Shown here in pieces: positions 19,414-26,441 of a stretch of 64,000 nucleotides of DNA. The notes below the pieces were generated by a model. The model was not told where the DNA came from. It worked only from the letters and a program-made list of their open reading frames with translations, and ran no database searches. A program made the translations under genes and the position numbers. Position 1 is the first letter of the stretch, and each line of letters starts with the position of its first letter. Source of the DNA: Alloalcanivorax profundimaris (lineage in GTDB: Bacteria > Pseudomonadota > Gammaproteobacteria > Pseudomonadales > Alcanivoracaceae); assembly GCF_015265435.1 (NCBI RefSeq), contig NZ_JABJWH010000009.1:124001-188000 (forward strand), given 5' to 3'.

Positions 19414-19440
19414 CCGCCGTCCCCAACCCGGGGACGGCGG
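19414..19440 (+). terminator. Hairpin after the TonB receptor
   Basis: CCGCCGTCCCC and CGGGGACGGCGG around a four-base loop, 38 bp after the receptor stop. The T-run is poor (ATCCTTGACTTT), so it may be only a partial terminator. Confidence 0.6.
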
Positions 19441-19444
19441 ATCC

Positions 19445-19473
19445 TTGACTTTCATTAGCAAAAACCGTAAAAA
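19445..19473 (+). promoter_or_regulatory. Sigma70 promoter of the toxin-antitoxin operon
   Basis: TTGACT at 19445-19450 and TAAAAA at 19468-19473, spaced 17 bp, in an AT-rich stretch 45 bp before the toxin start. Confidence 0.6.
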
Positions 19474-19518
19474 TCTAATTTTCTTGATCTTAATATAAGA
19501 AAAGACCATGGATGGCGG

Positions 19519-19785
19519 ATGTACGGTATCGAATGGACGAAAACGGCGGTGAAACAGCTGCGCGGGATTCAGCCCCCGAAACAGCGGATGGCGATTCTCG
19601 ACGCGGTCCAGGGGCTGGCGAACTGTCCCACCAACGCCGCCAACGTCAAGGCACTGAAAAGGCGCCGGGCGGGCTACCGGCTTCGCGTCGGCCGCTACCG
19701 GGTGTTGTTCGATCTGGACGACGGCGTACGGATTATCACGGTGCAGGAGGTGAAAAAGCGGGATGAGCGAACCTACCAAAACTGA
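19519..19785 (+). CDS. RelE/ParE-type toxin of a toxin-antitoxin pair
   Basis: Small basic protein, 88 aa, of the RelE/ParE superfamily. Landmarks are EWTKTAVKQLRGI at the N-terminus, KALKRRRAGYRLRVGRYRVLFD in the middle (Lys/Arg-rich RelE core) and IITVQEVKKRDERTY at the end. It would either cleave ribosome-bound mRNA (RelE branch) or inhibit gyrase (ParE branch); the GYRLRVGRYRVLF core slightly favours RelE. It is first in the operon and overlaps the antitoxin start by 23 bp. Confidence 0.88.
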   Translation: MYGIEWTKTAVKQLRGIQPPKQRMAILDAVQGLANCPTNAANVKALKRRRAGYRLRVGRYRVLFDLDDGVRIITVQEVKKRDERTYQN

Positions 19786-20113
19786 GCACGGCAATGCGCA
19801 GATCATTCGGGATGACAGCGGCAACCCGCTGTACGCGGTGGTGCCGTTCGATGAATACCAGAAGCTGCTGGACGCCGACAACCGCGTCACTCTGCCCCAT
19901 GAGGTGGTGACGCTGATGGTCGCCAAGGATCTCAGCCCCATGGCCGCCTGGCGCAAGCACCGGGGTCTGTCCCAGGCGCGCCTGGCGGAGAAACTGGGCG
20001 TCACCCAGGGCGCCGTGGCCCAGGCCGAGAAAGCGGGCAACCGGCCCCATGTGGAAACCCTGCGCGCCTGGGCCCGGGCGTTGGAGTGCGAGGTGGCGCA
20101 ACTCACCGAGTAA
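19763..20113 (+). CDS. Antitoxin, Phd-like N-terminus with XRE helix-turn-helix
   Basis: Antitoxin, 116 aa, paired with the upstream RelE/ParE toxin. The N-terminal part (GNPLYAVVPFDEYQKLLD, residues about 20-37) resembles a Phd/YefM toxin-contacting segment. The C-terminal part is an XRE DNA-binding domain (WRKHRGLSQARLAEKLGVTQ, about 68-87, and HVETLRAWARALECEV). It probably neutralises the toxin and represses the operon. Toxin-first order, as in higBA-type loci. Confidence 0.87.
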   Translation: MSEPTKTEHGNAQIIRDDSGNPLYAVVPFDEYQKLLDADNRVTLPHEVVTLMVAKDLSPMAAWRKHRGLSQARLAEKLGVTQGAVAQAEKAGNRPHVETLRAWARALECEVAQLTE

Positions 20114-20144
20114 CCGACCCAGCCATGGCTGTAGGAACGGCCGG

Positions 20145-20228
20145 GCGGCGTCCTGCGCCGGCCTTTGGCCGGCTTGTCGAACCGGAGGGTTCTTATCAGA
20201 GCCGCCCTGACCGCCAAATAAAAAACCC
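20145..20228. repeat. 84-bp direct repeat, copy 1 (partial tRNA-associated element plus terminator arm)
   Basis: This segment recurs at 20317-20400 with only two mismatches. It contains the left part of the tRNA-associated element (GTCCTGCGCCGGCC, GGCTTGTCGAACC) and ends with ACCGCCAAATAAAAAACCC, one arm of the tRNA-Ser terminator. It is therefore a tandem duplication of the region downstream of tRNA-Ser. Confidence 0.85.
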
Positions 20229-20269
20229 GGAACTTGGCTGCGTCTACAAAGGGCTGGAGAGGGAGGGAT

Positions 20270-20348
20270 TGATTCGCCGGCTTCGCCGGCTCACCCCTTC
20301 GGGGCGCCACCTTGCGGCGGCGTCCTGCGCCGGCCTGCGGCCGGCTTG
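20270..20348 (-). repeat. tRNA-associated hairpin element, copy in a tRNA-Ser T-loop remnant
   Basis: On the minus strand the tRNA-Ser 3' motif GGTTCGA-ATCCCTCCC is split: GGTTCGA at 20355-20349, then 79 bp of hairpins, then ATCCCTCCC at 20269-20261. The insert contains CCGGCC/GGCCGG, GCCCCGAAGGGGTGAG and GCCGGCGAAGCCGGC hairpins. Related copies lie at 20569-20645, 41366-41448 and 58007-58097. Confidence 0.85.
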
Positions 20349-20400
20349 TCGAACCGGAGGGTTCTTATCAGAGCCGCCCTGACCGCCAAATAAAAAACCC
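20317..20400. repeat. 84-bp direct repeat, copy 2
   Basis: Second copy of the segment at 20145-20228, two mismatches. It overlaps the end of the element at 20270-20348 and runs into the tRNA-Ser terminator. Confidence 0.85.
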
Positions 20401-20429
20401 CGCTTGCGCGGGGTTCTTTATTTGGCGGT
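20381..20429 (-). terminator. tRNA-Ser terminator, stem extends into the encoded CCA end
   Basis: On the minus strand the tRNA end ACCGCCA-AATAAAGAACCCCGC is mirrored by GCGGGGTTTTTTATTTGGCGGT. The stem core CCCCGC/GCGGGG is followed by a T-run inside the long inverted repeat. The palindrome reaches back to pair with the tRNA's CCGCCA terminus. Confidence 0.8.
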
Positions 20430-20510
20430 GAGGGAGGGATTCGAACCCTCGATACGTTGCCGTATACACACTTTCCAGGCGTGCTCCTTCAGCCACTCGG
20501 ACACCTCACC
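20423..20510 (-). tRNA. tRNA-Ser (GGA)
   Basis: An 88-base cloverleaf including the encoded CCA. Acceptor stem GGTGAGG (5') pairs with CCTCACC (3'), followed by discriminator G. The anticodon loop CTGGAAA gives GGA, there is a long variable arm as expected for serine, and the T-loop is GGTTCGAATCC. Truncated fragments of this gene lie on both sides (20261-20355 and 20646-20679), each joined to a hairpin element. Confidence 0.96.
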
Positions 20511-20568
20511 AAAACTGATTGTCACTTCCAGTCGCGTCTGCTCTGGCAGTCGCACGCAAGCGTGCTCG

Positions 20569-20645
20569 TTATTCGGGCCTTTCGCCCTCACCCCTTCGGG
20601 GCCGTCGCTGCTACGCAGCAACGTTCGCTTGCCTTCGGCAAGGCG
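20569..20645 (-). repeat. tRNA-associated hairpin element, copy in a tRNA-Ser D-loop remnant
   Basis: Upstream of tRNA-Ser (minus strand), a 5' tRNA-Ser fragment ending GGCTGA (20646 side) is followed by 77 bp of hairpins, then GAGCACGC (20568 side), where tRNA-like sequence resumes. The insert has the core GGCCCCGAAGGGGTGAG and ends CCCGAATAA, like the copy at 41366-41448. Confidence 0.75.
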
Positions 20646-20679
20646 TCAGCCACTCGGACACCTCACCAAAACTGATTGT
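20646..20679 (-). pseudogene. Truncated duplicate of the tRNA-Ser 5' end
   Basis: A 34-bp exact copy of 20489-20522: the first 22 bases of tRNA-Ser (GGTGAGGTGTCCGAGTGG and following GCTGA) plus 12 bases of 5' flank. The rest of the tRNA is interrupted by the element at 20569-20645 and then degenerates, so this is a broken tRNA copy. Confidence 0.85.
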
Positions 20680-20790
20680 GCTCCGCACCTTGCCGGTCGG
20701 CTGTGACCAATGCAGAGGGCGCGTAGGGTACCCGAGGGTGGCGGGGCTGGCAAGGCCGCGCGGTTCGGTTGGCGAGGGTTTGTACAACCT

Positions 20791-21261
20791 TCAATCGGCG
20801 AGCCGGGCCAGATAGAGCCCCTGGTACTCGCACACGGTGTCGCCGGCCGGGTTGGTGGCGCGGGCATGGACCTTGAGGGTGGCCTTGCCGCGCCGCGACA
20901 GACGCTCGGCGAAGCGGTCGCGCTGATCCGGCGCCGGGCTGGCGGTGACGGTGATGTCCGCCTCCAGGGGCAACCGGTACTGCTGGCCGCCGTCCACCGC
21001 CACCACGTCCACGGCCCGGTCCGGCTGGTCCGTGCCGGCGATCACCGCCTCGGCGATCAGGGTGGTGCAGGACCAGCCGGCCAGGGTCAGCAGGGCCACC
21101 TGGCTGCCGGCGAAAAAGGTGCCCTTGTCGTTGTGATTGGGGGCCAGGGGCGCGGTCAGCGTCAGGCTATCGCCGTCGAAGCCGGTGTACCGGAACGCCA
21201 GGTGCCGGGTCAGCGGGATGGCGGCGCGCACCCGCTCGGCCAGGGCCTCCAGGTCAGCCAC
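20791..21261 (-). CDS. Thioesterase domain protein (YiiD C-terminal-like)
   Basis: Probable hotdog-fold acyl-CoA thioesterase, about 156 aa, of the YiiD C-terminal/putative thioesterase family. It has IPLTRHLAFRYTGFDGDSLTLTAPL in outline, the central hotdog helix NHNDKGTFFAGSQVALLTLAGW and a terminal strand EYQGLYLARL. I place the start at GTG 21261, which overlaps the nitroreductase stop by 8 bp; an ATG at 21285 would add eight Cys-rich residues and overlap by 32 bp. Neither has a clear ribosome site. Substrate unknown. Confidence 0.85.
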   Translation of the reverse strand: MADLEALAERVRAAIPLTRHLAFRYTGFDGDSLTLTAPLAPNHNDKGTFFAGSQVALLTLAGWSCTTLIAEAVIAGTDQPDRAVDVVAVDGGQQYRLPLEADITVTASPAPDQRDRFAERLSRRGKATLKVHARATNPAGDTVCEYQGLYLARLAD

Positions 21262-21817
21262 GGGGCAGCTCGCGCAGAAACACATCCGGAGTTTCGTCGG
21301 GCAGGCTCTTGGAGGGCGCCGCCGGGGTGCCCAGATAGACGAAGCCCACCACCTGGTCCTTGTCGGCGAACCCCAGCCGGGCCTTGACGCTTTCGTCGTT
21401 GGCCAGGTCGCCGGTGCGCCACATGGCGCCCAGGTCCATGGCGTGGGCGGCGATCATGATGTTCTGCACCGCCGCGCCCACCGCCAGCACCTGCTCCCAG
21501 ACCGGCACCTTGTGGTTCTCGGTGACCTCGGCCACGGCGACGATGATCACCGGCGCGCGCAGGGCCTTGCCACGAATGTTGTCCCGGGCACCCTGGTCGG
21601 CGTCCGGCTGGCGCTTGAGCAGGCGCCATTCCATGATGTCGGCCAGGCGCTGGCGCTCCTCGCCGCGCAGCACGATGAACCGCCAGGGGCGCAGCATGCC
21701 GTGATCCGGGGCGCGGATGGCCGCCTCCAGCAGCCGGCGCAGCTGGTCGTCGCTGGGGCCGGGATCGGTGAGGCGGGGCACGGAAACGCGTTGCGTCAGG
21801 GCGGTGAGGGTGTCCAT
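21254..21817 (-). CDS. Nitroreductase family protein (YdjA-like)
   Basis: FMN-dependent NAD(P)H oxidoreductase, 187 aa. Near the N-terminus LLEAAIRAPDHGMLRPWRF is the YdjA-type FMN-binding stretch (the single-domain, short nitroreductase class). VGAAVQNIMIAAHAMDLGAMWRTG and GFVYLGTPA follow. The start MDTLTALTQRV is preceded by AGGAGT; a longer frame upstream is not supported. Co-transcribed with the thioesterase. Divergent from the adenylate cyclase gene. Confidence 0.92.
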   Translation of the reverse strand: MDTLTALTQRVSVPRLTDPGPSDDQLRRLLEAAIRAPDHGMLRPWRFIVLRGEERQRLADIMEWRLLKRQPDADQGARDNIRGKALRAPVIIVAVAEVTENHKVPVWEQVLAVGAAVQNIMIAAHAMDLGAMWRTGDLANDESVKARLGFADKDQVVGFVYLGTPAAPSKSLPDETPDVFLRELPRG

Positions 21818-21968
21818 GGCGACTCCTGATTCGGGGAGCCGTAGTGTAACCGGTTCCCCCGGGGCCGACGAACCCCGGCGCCGGGCCGGTGGCCAAATTC
21901 CGATCAGTCTTTTTTCTGAACGCACAACTGGGTAAGCTCCCTCGAACATTGCGTCCAGATTGCCGTTC

Positions 21969-23507
21969 ATGAGCACACCCAAGCATCGCCCCCGGCGCCC
22001 CTACTTGGACCCCAAGCAGCGCGCGCAACGGCTGAGCAATTACATTCGTCTGCTGGCCTTCGTGGTGGCGGCCACCATCCTGTTCGCGGGCATCAGCCTG
22101 GGGCTCTATCCGTCCGGCTTTTTGCTCGGCGTGGCCGGCCTGCTGGCCTGGCCGCTGCTGGCGCAGACCGCGGTGTTCGTGGCCCAGCGCAAGGACGTGC
22201 GCGCCGAGCGGGTGTCGCGGGTGCTGATGCAACTCGACGCCGCCGTGATCGGCGTGGCCTGCGCGCTGCTGCAATTCTCGGTGGTGCCGAGCCTGGTGCT
22301 GCTGATCATCGTGCACGCCAACTCGGTGAGCAGCGGCGGCCTCCAGGCGTGGCTGCTGAATCTGCTGATGACCGCCGCCGGGGCCGCCGTGGGCGTGCTG
22401 GCGCTGGGCGTGCCGCTGCAGCCAACGCCGGTGCCGCAGATGCTGTCGGTGCTGTCGCTGGTGGGCCTGGGCCTGCACGTGGGCGCCAGCTCCTTCTACG
22501 CCAACCACCAGACCCGCTTCCTGCGTCAGGCCCAGGACCGGGTGCGCGAGCAGCAGCAGCAGGCGGTGGATCTGTCGCGCAAGCTGGCCAAGTATCTGCC
22601 GCCCCAGGTGTGGGGCTCGCTGTTCTCGGGCAAACGCGACGCCAAGCTGGAGACTCGCCGCAAGCGTTTGACCATCTTCTTCTCCGACATCCGCGGTTTC
22701 AGTACCATCTCCGAGGAGCTGCCCCTGGACACGCTGACGCGGATGCTCAACACCTACCTGAGCGAGATGACCCGCATCGCCCTGCGCTACGGCGGCACCA
22801 TCGACAAGTTCATCGGTGACGCGGTGATGGTGTTCTTCGGCGACCCGAAAAGCGCCGGCGCCCAGGAAGACGCCTTTCGCTGCGTGGCCATGGCGGTGGA
22901 GATGCAGGAGTACATGCGCTTTTTGCGCATGAAGTGGCGCCGCCAGGGCATCGACCAGAAGCTGGAGATCCGCATCGGCATCAACACCGGCTTCGTCACC
23001 GTGGGCAACTTCGGCACCGACAGCCGCATGGATTACACCATCCTGGGCACCGACGTGAACCTGGCCAGCCGCCTGGAATCCGCCTGCCGCCCGGGCCAGG
23101 TGCTGATCTCCGAGGGCACCCACCGGCTGGTCAAGGACCGGGTGCGCTGCCGCAGCGTGGGCGAGATCCAGGTGAAGGGGTTCCACCGGCCGATAACCGT
23201 GTACGAGGCCCACGAACTCAAGCGCAACGCCGGCAGCAAGCGCCGTTTCGTCACCGTGGACAGCGCCGGCCTGGGCCTGCACGTGGACCTGGAGCGCATC
23301 CACAACTTCGACAAGACGGCGATCCTCAAGACCCTGGCCGGCTGCGCCACGGACCTGAAGAACGACAAGCCGGTGAACCTGGAATACGAAACCGAGGGCT
23401 TCGCCCTGTACGTGGACGCCAAGCGGCTGCGCGAACGGGATCAGGAGAAGGTGATCCAGATGCTGGGCCAGGCGGCCCAGCGCATTCAGGACCGGGTAAG
23501 GATGTAG
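21969..23507 (+). CDS. Membrane-anchored class III adenylate/guanylate cyclase
   Basis: Predicted membrane adenylate cyclase, 512 aa, making cAMP. An N-terminal region of about five to six helices (residues 25-175) resembles the MASE2 sensor of P. aeruginosa CyaB. A coiled linker (FLRQAQDRVREQQQQAVDLSRK) leads to the catalytic domain (about 230-400). The metal aspartates lie in FFSDIRGFSTIS and FIGDAVMVFFG, the purine-selecting lysine in TIDKFIGD, and transition-state residues in GTDVNLASRLES. A C-terminal tail of about 90 residues follows. ATG 21969 is used; TTG at 21960 also possible. The AbgT transporter starts 3 bp after the stop. Confidence 0.92.
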   Translation: MSTPKHRPRRPYLDPKQRAQRLSNYIRLLAFVVAATILFAGISLGLYPSGFLLGVAGLLAWPLLAQTAVFVAQRKDVRAERVSRVLMQLDAAVIGVACALLQFSVVPSLVLLIIVHANSVSSGGLQAWLLNLLMTAAGAAVGVLALGVPLQPTPVPQMLSVLSLVGLGLHVGASSFYANHQTRFLRQAQDRVREQQQQAVDLSRKLAKYLPPQVWGSLFSGKRDAKLETRRKRLTIFFSDIRGFSTISEELPLDTLTRMLNTYLSEMTRIALRYGGTIDKFIGDAVMVFFGDPKSAGAQEDAFRCVAMAVEMQEYMRFLRMKWRRQGIDQKLEIRIGINTGFVTVGNFGTDSRMDYTILGTDVNLASRLESACRPGQVLISEGTHRLVKDRVRCRSVGEIQVKGFHRPITVYEAHELKRNAGSKRRFVTVDSAGLGLHVDLERIHNFDKTAILKTLAGCATDLKNDKPVNLEYETEGFALYVDAKRLRERDQEKVIQMLGQAAQRIQDRVRM

Positions 23508-23510
23508 ACC

Positions 23511-24989
23511 ATGACCTCCACCTCATCGGGCTGGCTGGGCCGGCTGGAACGGATCGGCAACCGCCTGCCCCACCCCACCCTGCTGTTCGTCTGGCTGTGT
23601 CTGCTGATGCTGCCGCTGAGCGCGGCGCTGGCGCTGTTCGGCGTCACCGCCGAGCATCCCCTGGAGGACCGGACCATCGTGGTGCGCTCGCTGCTGGACG
23701 GCGACGGCCTGCGCTATGTGTTCACCCACCTGGTGGGCAACTTCACCGGCTTCGCGCCCCTGGGCGTGGTGCTGGTGGCGATGCTGGGGCTGGGCATCGC
23801 CGAGCATTCCGGGCTGCTCGGCGCCGGCCTGGCGGCCCTGGTACGGCGCGCTTCCCACCGCACCCTGGTGGTGGCGGTGGCGTTCGCCGGGGTGATGTCG
23901 AGCATCGCCTTCGACGCCGGCTACGTGGTGCTGATTCCTCTGGCCGGCTTTCTGTTCCAGCTCGCCGGTCGCTCGCCGCTGGCCGGCATCGCCACCGCGT
24001 TCGCGGCGGTGTCCGGCGGCTACAGCGCCAACCTGCTGCTCGGCCCGGTGGACGCGGTGCTGGCCGGCCTGTCCACGGAGGCGGCGCACCTGGTGGACGG
24101 CGAGCGCACCGTGTCGGCGGCGGGCAACTACTGGTTCATCATGGTCTCCACGGTGCTGGTCACCAGCCTGGTATCGCTGATCACCCTGCGCATCACCGAG
24201 AAGCGGGTGGCGGCCACCGACGAGGACGCCGACAGCGAGGACCAGGCGCCCCGCTTCGACCGCCGCGCGGCACGCTGGACCCTGTTCACCCTGATAGCGG
24301 GTCTGGCCGCCGTGGCCGCCCTGGTGGTGCCGCCCGGCGCGCCCCTGCGCGGCGAGGACGGCGCCATTCTGCAGTCGCCGTTCATGTCGTCGCTGGTGGT
24401 GCTGATCGCCCTGGTGGCGGCGGCCTGCGGCACCGTCTACGGCCGTGTCAGCGGCCACTTCCGTTCCGCCGCCGGAGTGATCCAGGCGATGGAAACCACC
24501 ATGGCGTCCATGTCCGGCTATCTGGTGCTGATGTTCTTCGCCGCCCAGTTCGTGGCCTGGTTTGGCTACAGTCAGTTGGGGCTGGTTCTGGCGGTGAAGG
24601 GCGCGGCCTGGCTGGGCGGGCTGGAGCTGCCCACGGTGTTGCTGCTGTTGCTGTTCGTGGGTCTGGCGGCGTTGATCAATCTGATGATCGGCAGCGCCTC
24701 GGCGAAGTGGTCGATCCTGGCGCCGGTGTTCGTGCCCATGCTGATGCTGGTGGGGATTGATCCGGAAGCCACCCAGGCGGCCTATCGGGTGGGCGATTCC
24801 AGCACCAACATCATCACGCCGCTGATGCCCTACTTCGCCCTGGTGCTGGGGTTTGCCCGGCGTTACCGGGCGGACACCGGCATCGGCACGCTGATCGCGC
24901 TGATGCTGCCCTACAGCCTGGCGCTTTTTTTGGGCTGGTCGGTTCTACTGGCGGTGTGGATCGGCTTCGGCTGGCCCCTGGGGGCGTAG
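23511..24989 (+). CDS. AbgT family transporter (p-aminobenzoyl-glutamate transporter type)
   Basis: Polytopic inner-membrane transporter, 492 aa, of the AbgT family, whose members import p-aminobenzoyl-glutamate or export sulfonamides. Family landmarks are the N-terminal NRLPHPTLLFVWL, GVMSSIAFDAGYVVLIPL, GGYSANLLLGPVDAVLAG, and the C-terminal NLMIGSASAKWSILAPVFVPM and DSSTNIITPLMPYF. Its ATG lies 3 bp after the cyclase stop codon, so the two are almost certainly translationally coupled. Convergent with the next gene. Confidence 0.94.
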   Translation: MTSTSSGWLGRLERIGNRLPHPTLLFVWLCLLMLPLSAALALFGVTAEHPLEDRTIVVRSLLDGDGLRYVFTHLVGNFTGFAPLGVVLVAMLGLGIAEHSGLLGAGLAALVRRASHRTLVVAVAFAGVMSSIAFDAGYVVLIPLAGFLFQLAGRSPLAGIATAFAAVSGGYSANLLLGPVDAVLAGLSTEAAHLVDGERTVSAAGNYWFIMVSTVLVTSLVSLITLRITEKRVAATDEDADSEDQAPRFDRRAARWTLFTLIAGLAAVAALVVPPGAPLRGEDGAILQSPFMSSLVVLIALVAAACGTVYGRVSGHFRSAAGVIQAMETTMASMSGYLVLMFFAAQFVAWFGYSQLGLVLAVKGAAWLGGLELPTVLLLLLFVGLAALINLMIGSASAKWSILAPVFVPMLMLVGIDPEATQAAYRVGDSSTNIITPLMPYFALVLGFARRYRADTGIGTLIALMLPYSLALFLGWSVLLAVWIGFGWPLGA

Positions 24990-25023
24990 GGAAACCCTGC
25001 CGCAGGAGCGGCGGGCGGCGTTA

Positions 25024-25059
25024 TCGCGCGGGCGCCGGGTTATACGGCATCCCGCGCGA
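25024..25059. terminator. Inverted repeat between convergent genes
   Basis: TCGCGCGGG and CCCGCGCGA separated by about 18 bp, between the AbgT stop and the end of the DUF4870 gene. It has no T-run; a role in bidirectional termination is an inference. Confidence 0.4.
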
Positions 25060-25067
25060 CGGCGGTG

Positions 25068-25559
25068 CTAGTTGATCAGACGCAGGGTGAGGGGGTACCG
25101 GTAGTGATCGCCGCCGCTGGATTTCACCGCGGCGATGATGGTCATCACGATCCAGAAGATGAACACGGCGGGCAGCAGCAGCGCGCCGATCACCACGAAA
25201 GTGAGCAGGAAGGACACGAAGCCGGCGATGGCGATGGTGATATTGAAGTTCAACGCCTCCTTGCCCTGCTCTTCGACGAAGGCACTCTCCTCGCGTTTCA
25301 CCAGCCACATGATCAGCGGCCCGATGATGTTGCCCAGCGGCAGCACCAGCCCGGCCAGCGCCAGCAGGTGGCAGGCCATGCCCAGGTTGCGTTCCTCCTT
25401 GGGCGGCGCGCCGTCGGCGGCGGCATTGTCCTCGCCAGGCGCGGACGTGGATTGGGGCGTGGTGCCCGTCACGGCGGTGTTATCGGCCTTGGGTTCGCCC
25501 TCGGGTTTCGGCGTGCCCTCGGGTTTCGGCGTATTGTCCGGTGTTTCGTTGTCGCTCAT
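25068..25559 (-). CDS. DUF4870 (Tic20-like) membrane protein
   Basis: Inner-membrane protein, 163 aa. A low-complexity N-terminus has repeated PKPEG (three times, residues about 11-23) and an acidic/Ala linker. The DUF4870 domain begins at about residue 57 (ERNLGMACHLLALAGLVLP) and includes GNIIGPLIMWLVKREES and EQGKEALNFNITI, with three to four helices. Function unknown; the family is related to chloroplast Tic20 by fold. A single gene between AbgT and queF. Confidence 0.88.
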   Translation of the reverse strand: MSDNETPDNTPKPEGTPKPEGEPKADNTAVTGTTPQSTSAPGEDNAAADGAPPKEERNLGMACHLLALAGLVLPLGNIIGPLIMWLVKREESAFVEEQGKEALNFNITIAIAGFVSFLLTFVVIGALLLPAVFIFWIVMTIIAAVKSSGGDHYRYPLTLRLIN

Positions 25560-25582
25560 GAAAAAGATCCTATGCAGTGGGT

Positions 25583-26407
25583 TTATTGGCGGATGGTACG
25601 TCGGTTGGCCGGGGTGTCTTCATAATTGGACCGGAACGGGTTGATGTCCAGCCCGCCGCGTCGGGTGAAGCGACCGTAAACGGATAGCTGACGCGGCGCG
25701 CACTGGTGCTGCAGATCCACGAACACCTGCTCGATAATCTGCTCATGAAAGCCCTGATGGTTGCGCAGCGACACCACGTAGCGCAGGAAGCTGGCCGGGC
25801 TGATCGGGCGTCCGGTATAGCGCACCTGCACGGTGCCCCAGTCGGGCTGGTTGGTCACCGGGCAATGGCTGCGCAGCAGGTGCGATACCAGCACGCCGGT
25901 CTGTTCCGGGCCCTGGTCGGTGAGCAGCAGCTCCGGACGATACTCGAAGTGATCGAAGGTCACGTCCAGGGTGTCCACCAGCTGGCCGTGCTCCTCCCAG
26001 GCCGGTTCCCGCTCCGCTTCGCGCAGGGTCATCACACGCACGTCCACCGGCGCGCCGGCCACCTCGGCCAGGTCCTTGGCGATCACCGCCACCACCCGGT
26101 CGCGGCTGTCGAAGCGGCTGTTGGCGAAGCTGTTGAGGTACAGCTTCAGGGACTTGGACTCGATGATGTTCGGCGAGGTGCAGGGTACGATCAGTTCCGC
26201 CAGGGCCACCTGGGGCTTACCCTTTTCGTTGAGCCAGGACAGCTCGTAGGCGTTCCAGATGTCCATGCCGTGGAACGGCAGCGTGGTGTCCTCCAGCTCC
26301 AGCGATTCGCGGGCGTCCCAGCGCGGCACCGGGCACAGCAGCGAGGGGGTGTACTCATCGATGAAGTCGCTGCTGCGTCCCAGCGGCGTGTCCTTGAGGT
26401 AGCTCAT
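25583..26407 (-). CDS. queF: NADPH-dependent 7-cyano-7-deazaguanine reductase
   Basis: Cytoplasmic enzyme of queuosine synthesis, 274 aa, reducing preQ0 to preQ1 with NADPH before insertion into tRNA. It is the long (two-domain, E. coli-type) QueF form. The QueF motif is [12 protein letters not shown] (residues 83-94). The catalytic cysteine is in [12 protein letters not shown] near residue 190. The start at 26407 follows AGGAGAG. No preQ1 riboswitch is visible in the short upstream gap, so regulation is unknown. Confidence 0.96.
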   Translation of the reverse strand: MSYLKDTPLGRSSDFIDEYTPSLLCPVPRWDARESLELEDTTLPFHGMDIWNAYELSWLNEKGKPQVALAELIVPCTSPNIIESKSLKLYLNSFANSRFDSRDRVVAVIAKDLAEVAGAPVDVRVMTLREAEREPAWEEHGQLVDTLDVTFDHFEYRPELLLTDQGPEQTGVLVSHLLRSHCPVTNQPDWGTVQVRYTGRPISPASFLRYVVSLRNHQGFHEQIIEQVFVDLQHQCAPRQLSVYGRFTRRGGLDINPFRSNYEDTPANRRTIRQ

Positions 26408-26441
26408 GGCCAGCTCTCCTTGTCCTTGTTGTTTTCCCTTC

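Noticed and set aside
20270-20348. Integron attC site or CRISPR repeat as explanation of the hairpin elements
   Set aside because: No regular spacing or spacers, no RYYYAAC/GTTRRRY ends, no integrase or cas genes; every copy is instead tied to its adjacent tRNA.
20489-20679. Classical integrase attachment sites (attL/attR) flanking an island
   Set aside because: The 34-bp repeat of the tRNA-Ser 5' end flanks only about 120 bp with no integrase or cargo, and integrases normally duplicate the 3' end.
25583-26441. preQ1 riboswitch ahead of queF
   Set aside because: Only 34 bp separate queF from the preceding gene, with no aptamer-like stem-loop and A-rich tail.
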